Shown piece by piece: positions 59,017 through 64,000 of a stretch of 64,000 nucleotides of DNA. This stretch comes from Sclerotinia nivalis (lineage: Eukaryota > Ascomycota > Leotiomycetes > Helotiales > Sclerotiniaceae), in contig JAPEIS010000013.1 in NCBI GenBank assembly GCA_029531795.1, forward strand, positions 620,001 through 684,000, in the 5' to 3' direction. A model generated the notes under the pieces. That model searched no databases. It had not been told where the DNA came from and saw nothing but the letters and a program-made list of their open reading frames with translations. The position numbers and the translations under genes are program-made. Within the stretch, counting starts at the first letter, position 1; each line of letters begins with the position of its first letter.

Positions 59017-60976
59017 TCATTGTTTAGGCTCAGTCTCCAGCGGGTTTCGAAGACCATCAACATCCCCAATGGGAATAGCACTCAACATGTGCCGACCGTT
59101 GTCAGTTTCCGGCTGACCATGAACACCAGCTTGAGGTCCTTTATAACTCCCACCTTTGACTAACCACCAAACACCTGCTGTGACGGATAGGACTCCTGCA
59201 ATAAGGCAGGAATAATTCATGCTTGCAGCATTAAATGGTACTGCATAAGGGAAACAATATATAACCACAAACACGATGATGTAGAGACAGCTGATAATAT
59301 TGACAATGTAACCCACAAAATTGTTCATTTTGAACCAACCCGGAACCATTCTATTGTTATAAGCACCTGATACTTGAGTAGATTGAGTGAAACGACCTGT
59401 GAAGATGAATGGGAGGATCGCGGCTAGGTATGAGAGAGTGAGAAGAACGACGAAGGATCCAACGAAGGCGTTGAAAGCTGTTGATGAACCAACATATATA
59501 GCACCAAGTACAGTACTCCAGATGCCACATGCGATGGTTGCGTTGAAAGGATTTTTGTCGCGTGGATCTTCATGTGAATCAATTACGTGTAGCCAGCCAG
59601 AATATGGGACTGCGCCATCACGAGCAAGAGTCCAAAGACATCTTCCTGCAGTGATATATGTTCCGATAAGGGTACAGAAAATCGGAAAGAAAATAACGAA
59701 AAGTAAACCAGTCGTTCCAGCTGTAGTACCTGTGGCCTGTAGATATATTTGAGTAAGTGGAAAAAAGGGCGCGGCCAGGACAGCATCTAGATCGGTAGTT
59801 GCGTAGACTTATGAGGGATTAGCATTCTCCAAAAAAGAATTATTGGAGAGAATGGCAGAAATAGGAAAGAGACACATGAAAAAAGATAACTTACAGATGG
59901 CTATCGTATATATAAAGGCGGTGATGAAACCAATAGTCATTTGAGCAGCGATTGCAAGAGGTATGTTGCGCTTAGGATCTGGAATTTCCTCTGCCAAATG
60001 AGAGACACAATCAGGTGTACCAACAGCATAAGCACCATTCAGCATGCCTGCGAGAAAAACGAATCCATTATTGGAGTAGCCAGTATCATTAACCCAGTCG
60101 GTCCATACGAAAGAATGAGTGGCATGTCCTGTTCCAGATGGCATAACCGCACAAACCACAACCGTGATACTAAAACAAAAGGTTAGCTAGATGTTGCAAA
60201 CGATTAGCAGATGAGAGCTTACAAAACACCACCAAGAATGAAAGCAAGACCAATGTTGTTGATCATTGGAAGAGCTCGATTTGCAAATAAGACTATAGAG
60301 CAGGAGATCCAAGTTACGATAATGTAACCGATAAAAATGTGCCACCTTGCCGGTACATAGTCAGGATGATAGAGACCATACATTGCGACAGCAATGTTTG
60401 AGGCAATAGATGACATGGTTGCTACTGAATGTTAGATAATTTAAGAAACCAATAGGATTGACTTACCTGCACCACAAATCCAAGCAAATGTATTCCACCA
60501 ACCGGCGAACCAACCACAGATTCTACCATATTTGGGACCTGGAGTGATTGATGCCCAGTGATAAACCCCAGCACTACTAGGCATTGATGAAGCCAATTCA
60601 GCCAAAGAAGCTGCGATAAGCCAATAAAACATTGAAACAGCAATGAACTCATACAAGACACCCGGTGGACCTCCATTACTTTTTTAATATGTTAGTCTTT
60701 GTCTTTAGTTTGATAGCAAGTAACTTACTAAATTGCTGTAGCAATGCTACCACCCAAAGCAGCCCAAGTATTCCCAGTGACCAGACCGACTGAGCATATA
60801 GAAAGCAAAGAGAAATTACGTTCCACTTCTTGAACATGCCCTGTTTCATTAACCTCCGCTAATTGTGAATGGTCCTCCTTATCGGTCATTGTTGCTTTCT
60901 CCGAGTTGTACGTTGATGAATCTGGAGAGAAATCACGAAGAGAAGGATTTCTCTGATTAATCATAGTTTGAGCCAT
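59017..60976 (-). pseudogene. Amino acid/choline-type permease (APC superfamily), 5 exons, with a 2-bp frameshift in exon 2
   Basis: Plasma-membrane proton-coupled importer of the fungal amino acid/choline/GABA permease family, about 12 membrane segments. Exons 60976-60729, 60680-60467, 60424-60223, 60169-59895 and 59807-59017 (introns 48, 42, 53 and 87 bp). Family marks: SVGLVTGNTWAALGGSIATA, NGGPPGV, AASLAELASSMPSSAGVYHW, AGPKYGR-like PGPKYGRICGWFAGWWN, AYAVGTPDCVSHLAEEIPDP and NPFNATIACGIWS. At about 60657-60664 the conserved GV-LYE is split by an extra GT (GGGTGTGTC for GGGTGTC): the entry frame NGGPPGV does not connect with YEFIAVSMFYW. Removing two bases would make all five exons add up to 575 codons. 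Every other junction is in phase. It may be a recent pseudogene, a strain allele or a sequencing error. Confidence 0.85.
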
Positions 60977-62193
60977 CTTTGATGAACCGTAGTGACTGAT
61001 ATGTTGGAGTTAGAGAAACTTTAATTACCGAAATTAACCAATGAAGAAATTGAAGTGAGTTTGAGGTAGTAGCAATAATGATAAAGGGATCCAGATAGGA
61101 AGGTGCGACGGATATCAAAGTATTAAACACCAAGTCATAGGAACAAGAGACAAGAAACAGTTAATAAGCAATAAGTTTTGAGTATAATAACAATGTGATA
61201 GAGAATAAGAATGAAGGTACCTAGCGTTTTTATTGTATGTTTTCGAGAAATCATATCTCCATCTTCAATATCTTATCCAGGATGGTATCAAACAATACGA
61301 ATCAGCCGGATTTATTATCAGTACTACCTACTGAGGAAAGTGTTACTTGTTTTTCGTCCTATCGGCCTCGGTAGACTTAGCTATAATAAACGGATAAGAC
61401 CCACCAAGATCATGCAGCTTGTCGCAAAACATGTCGACCCTGCCAGGTTGGCTATGGTGGATTAAAAAAAGCGATATACCCATAAGGAAAATTTTGCAGA
61501 TGTCAAGAGACGATTTAATACCATAGCCCGGTGTCTAAATTGAGCTCAATGGCGGGGTAAGTCTGGGCAAAGATTGGCTTGCATGAGAGCAGTGGGAGAG
61601 CGTGAGCGTGGTCTTTGAATGGTCTTTACGTGAAGAGATCAGATCATCTCATCGATAAGAGCATATCCAATCAGGACTTCACCAGCCCGGTGTGCGTAAA
61701 ATGTACAATTTACACAATTGATACCTCAAAGAGATATATCCAATTATCAATTGTATCCAAAAAATCCGATAAACTCGTGTGACTTGTCTTAGTGTAACCA
61801 TTTGACCAGCTCAACGGAAAGCTGCTGATTGGAAAATATAATATTTGCGCCACTCTTTCTATTCCTGATATTGAGTTGATGATTTTTCCCTGACGCGGAC
61901 ATCCGCGTGGAAAATCTGTAAGTTTCCCCTGAGTTCGGACTGCAAGATATCAGGTTATACGACCTCTAACAGCATGGTACAGCTGTGATCAGTTCAGCTG
62001 ATCCCTGACAGATAATTTAAGTGTCGCGTTTTTCCCCAGATATTGTTTGTTTGGGCCCGATGAAGAATTGCTTCGAGAAATATGGAACATCAATGTACCG
62101 TATTTTTAGACATCTTCACACCGTCCGTCGATAATTCGTTCATCCATTGCGGGTGGCGTTCTCGAAAGAGAAAGGATTCGTCCTACTCCAGGT
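60977..62193. other. Intergenic: permease promoter and GNAT 3' flank
   Basis: No convincing gene. A plus-strand frame at 61211-61465 starts with ATG but has no recognised motif and lies in the permease promoter region. CTGACGCGGACATCCGCGTGG near 61890 contains an inverted repeat (GCGGACATCCGC) that might be a regulator site, for example for a zinc-cluster protein. Confidence 0.45.
61896..61907. promoter_or_regulatory. Inverted repeat GCGGACATCCGC, possible zinc-cluster factor site
   Basis: CGG and CCG half-sites face each other around a short spacer, the arrangement bound by many fungal Zn2Cys6 regulators. It lies about 0.9 kb upstream of the permease start and 0.3 kb downstream of the GNAT stop. 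Chance occurrence cannot be excluded. Confidence 0.3.
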
Positions 62194-62766
62194 TTAGAAG
62201 ATGTTCTTTCTCATAGCACATCTAGTGTTATGGTCAAGGTGATGTGATTCTTCTTCAACCAGAAGAGCCAATTCCTTGCCAATACCTTTAGCTTCGAGCT
62301 CAATATATCCCAAACTTTGATACCAAGGACGATTGAATGGAAGAATCTTGTTGGTGGTGAGAGTAATTGCTCGAAATCCTTCCTCTTTTATATCTGTCAT
62401 CATTCTGTACATCAAAGCATTCCCGATTCCTTGCTTTTGACTATCCCTACCAACCGAGACTTCGGCCACATGGAAATTACCATCAAGTTTGAAGCCTCCA
62501 ATAAATCCCACGGGTTTGTCTTCACTGTTGATAGCGACCCAAAGATGATGGTCTTTCAACATGGTCGTTAATAATAATAATAATAATGGATCTAAGACGG
62601 AATCACCAACGGCAATGTTGAAACATGTGAATAATTCAGCTGCTGATCGCTCAACGTCTGCTAATGACGGGATATCCTCGTGTCGTGCTTCACGCACAGT
62701 ATGATGACGCGAATTTGTAACCTTTGGTCGTTCATGTACCTCTGACATGGTAGATAATCGTGCCAT
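62194..62766 (-). CDS. GNAT-family N-acetyltransferase, 190 aa
   Basis: Transfers acetyl from acetyl-CoA to an unidentified amine. Single exon; ATG at 62766 (MARLSTMSEVHE), with an alternative ATG six codons later. The GNAT fold is visible: VREARHEDIPSLADVERSAA (N-terminal helix), DHHLWVAINSEDKPVGFIGG (strands 2-3), FHVAEVSVGRDSQKQGIGNA (strand 4 and the acetyl-CoA loop R/Q-x-x-G-x-G, seen as QKQGIG) and FNRPWYQSLGYIELE (C-terminal strand region). A poly-Leu run of six (LLLLLL) sits between helices, coded by a TTA-type trinucleotide microsatellite. Size is typical for stand-alone GNATs. Confidence 0.88.
   Translation of the reverse strand: MARLSTMSEVHERPKVTNSRHHTVREARHEDIPSLADVERSAAELFTCFNIAVGDSVLDPLLLLLLTTMLKDHHLWVAINSEDKPVGFIGGFKLDGNFHVAEVSVGRDSQKQGIGNALMYRMMTDIKEEGFRAITLTTNKILPFNRPWYQSLGYIELEAKGIGKELALLVEEESHHLDHNTRCAMRKNIF
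62568..62590. repeat. Trinucleotide microsatellite coding a leucine run
   Basis: Seven AAT-type repeats on the plus strand (TTA leucine codons on the coding strand) lie inside the GNAT gene. The repeat stays in frame if it changes by whole units, so Leu-run length polymorphism between isolates is likely. Confidence 0.8.
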
Positions 62767-63328
62767 CAAACAAATGATTTTGCCTCTTAAAGATAATGTA
62801 TCGAAAAGTCTGGAAGTTTGGTCAACGGCAAGTGTGAGACAATTTATAACGATCGGGAAGGCTGAGACAGAAAGCTCGTATGAAGAATAGGCTTGTTGAT
62901 GAGGAATATTGGATACACTCTTGTTCTTCTTCTTCTTTTTCCTCCGACGTGGCCTATCTCACGTGGTGTAGACTAAGGTAATATTGTATCAAAGACCACT
63001 TGGGCAGACAAAACCAATCAATTTAGATGGATTTGGAATATTGGGATGGAATTTCAAAAAGGCTGAACAATGAGCTGAAAATTTACGGAGTGATAATCGC
63101 GCCTCCCCAAAATCACTCACACCAGGCTTTACTTCGCTAAAACTTTAATTAGAACTTGGAAGTAAGATCTTAATATTGATGGACGGACATCAACTTTCTT
63201 GTAAGATTACTTTACTCAATTTATAACAGACTTCCGCAACACTACATTCATTAACATTGTACTACACAATTCTCCTTCCGAGCAATACGAATCTCCCCAT
63301 ATTCCTACTCGTCTTATTATTCGCGGCC
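62767..63328. promoter_or_regulatory. Divergent promoter region between the GNAT gene and the phosphatase
   Basis: 562 bases between two divergent start codons. It contains a T/C-rich tract (TTGTTCTTCTTCTTCTTTTTCC, about 62922-62943) and CACGTGG-type sequence (CTCACGTGGTG, about 62957), an E-box that basic helix-loop-helix or bZIP factors could bind. Confidence 0.45.
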
Positions 63329-64000
63329 ATGGTCAAGAAGCTTAAGAAAACCAATAACGCTTCCACAATCTCTCCGGTCGATACCCCGCCATCTACATTC
63401 ACAGATTCCCTCGCACTCCCGAAACTCATCGTTTTCGATCTTGATTATACATTGTGGCCTTTCTGGGTAGATACACATGTCACACCTCCGATAAAAGCAA
63501 ACTCAGAACATTCTGCCACTACCGATCGTTGGGGAGAGAGTTTTGCCTTCTACAATGAAGTACCTTCAATTCTCGCACAGCTCAAAAATCATGGCATAAT
63601 GGTTGGAGCAGCATCTCGCACATCTGCTCCAGATTTAGGGAGAGAGATGTTGAGATTGCTACACGTCATGGATATAGATGGGAAGAAAAGGAAGGCGATT
63701 GAATTCTTTGATCAGCTCGAAATCTACCCTGGAAGCAAGATTGCACATTTTACCAAACTACAGAAGAGTACGGGTATAGCATACAAAGATATGTTATTTT
63801 TCGACGATGAAGCAAGGAATAGGAATGTCGAATCCTTGGGAGTCAAGATGTGTTTAGTGAAAGATGGTGTTAACAAGGCTGAGATAAACCGAGGGATCAA
63901 AGAATGGAGGCAAATGCATGGCCATGAAACGAAATCGTCTGGTTCAGAGGATAAGGCTGGCAGCGCATCCAATACATATAACGACGAGATGGATGGTGAA
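63329..64000 (+). CDS. Magnesium-dependent phosphatase-1 (HAD superfamily), 5' part; leaves the window
   Basis: Acid phosphatase-like HAD enzyme (MDP-1 family; mammalian MDP1 dephosphorylates protein tyrosine and fructosamine-6-phosphates; yeast YER134C is a relative). ATG 63329 opens a basic leader (MVKKLKKTNN), then motif I DLDYTLWPFWVDTH with nucleophile Asp in D-x-D-x-T, motif II serine in GAASRTSAPDLGREML, Lys in SKIAHFTKLQ, and motif III acidic pair in MLFFDDEARNRNV. KDGVNKAEINRGIKEW continues to the family's C-terminal helix, followed by a Ser/Glu-rich tail that runs off at 64000. No intron was needed over 224 codons. Confidence 0.92.
   Translation, partial: MVKKLKKTNNASTISPVDTPPSTFTDSLALPKLIVFDLDYTLWPFWVDTHVTPPIKANSEHSATTDRWGESFAFYNEVPSILAQLKNHGIMVGAASRTSAPDLGREMLRLLHVMDIDGKKRKAIEFFDQLEIYPGSKIAHFTKLQKSTGIAYKDMLFFDDEARNRNVESLGVKMCLVKDGVNKAEINRGIKEWRQMHGHETKSSGSEDKAGSASNTYNDEMDGE

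Overview
The window is nuclear DNA of a filamentous ascomycete (Pezizomycotina). Spliceosomal introns are short (42-160 bp) with GTA/GTG donors and CTAAC-like branch points, intergenic DNA is A/T-leaning, a retrotransposon graveyard carries repeat-induced point mutation (RIP)-like damage, and there is a head-to-head pair of chitin synthases with myosin-motor-like N-termini, a pairing found only in filamentous fungi. Overall flavour (AT-rich repeats, lineage genes) suggests Leotiomycetes such as Botrytis/Sclerotinia relatives, but that is inference.

Layout. 1-8.05 kb: a very AT-rich, stop-riddled block holding a Ty3/gypsy chromovirus (Gag, protease, RT, RNase H, integrase, chromodomain, candidate 3' LTR start) followed by a truncated Ty1/copia RT-RNase H. 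8.56-23.35 kb: class V chitin synthase (minus, 3 exons, 1875 aa) and class VI (VII in another scheme) chitin synthase (plus, 3 exons, 1779 aa), diverging from a 3.6-kb intergenic region with a hexanucleotide array. 24-33 kb: two small multi-exon orphan genes, a WW-like protein, the ribosome-biogenesis factor Esf2 and an aldehyde dehydrogenase. 33.8-41.4 kb: a protein with a histone-H1-like TPKA-rich tail, and a vacuolar Ca2+/H+ exchanger. 41.4-46.2 kb: no convincing gene.

46-61 kb reads as accessory DNA: a secreted carboxylesterase with three lesions, a tandem pair of SRR1-like genes (one intact, one broken), a 2-oxoglutarate/Fe(II) oxygenase, a short-chain dehydrogenase, and an amino-acid/choline-type permease with a 2-bp frameshift. 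62-64 kb: a GNAT acetyltransferase and the start of a magnesium-dependent phosphatase-1 (HAD) gene that leaves the window.

Functionally, the two chitin synthases are the clear working unit (polarised wall synthesis). Esf2 and the aldehyde dehydrogenase share a 376-bp divergent promoter. I see no convincing new multigene system; the most unusual content is the run of decaying genes at 46-61 kb, the SRR1 pair, and several small genes that appear only after splicing. All exon models were read by eye from splice signals and frame continuity, with no transcript evidence.
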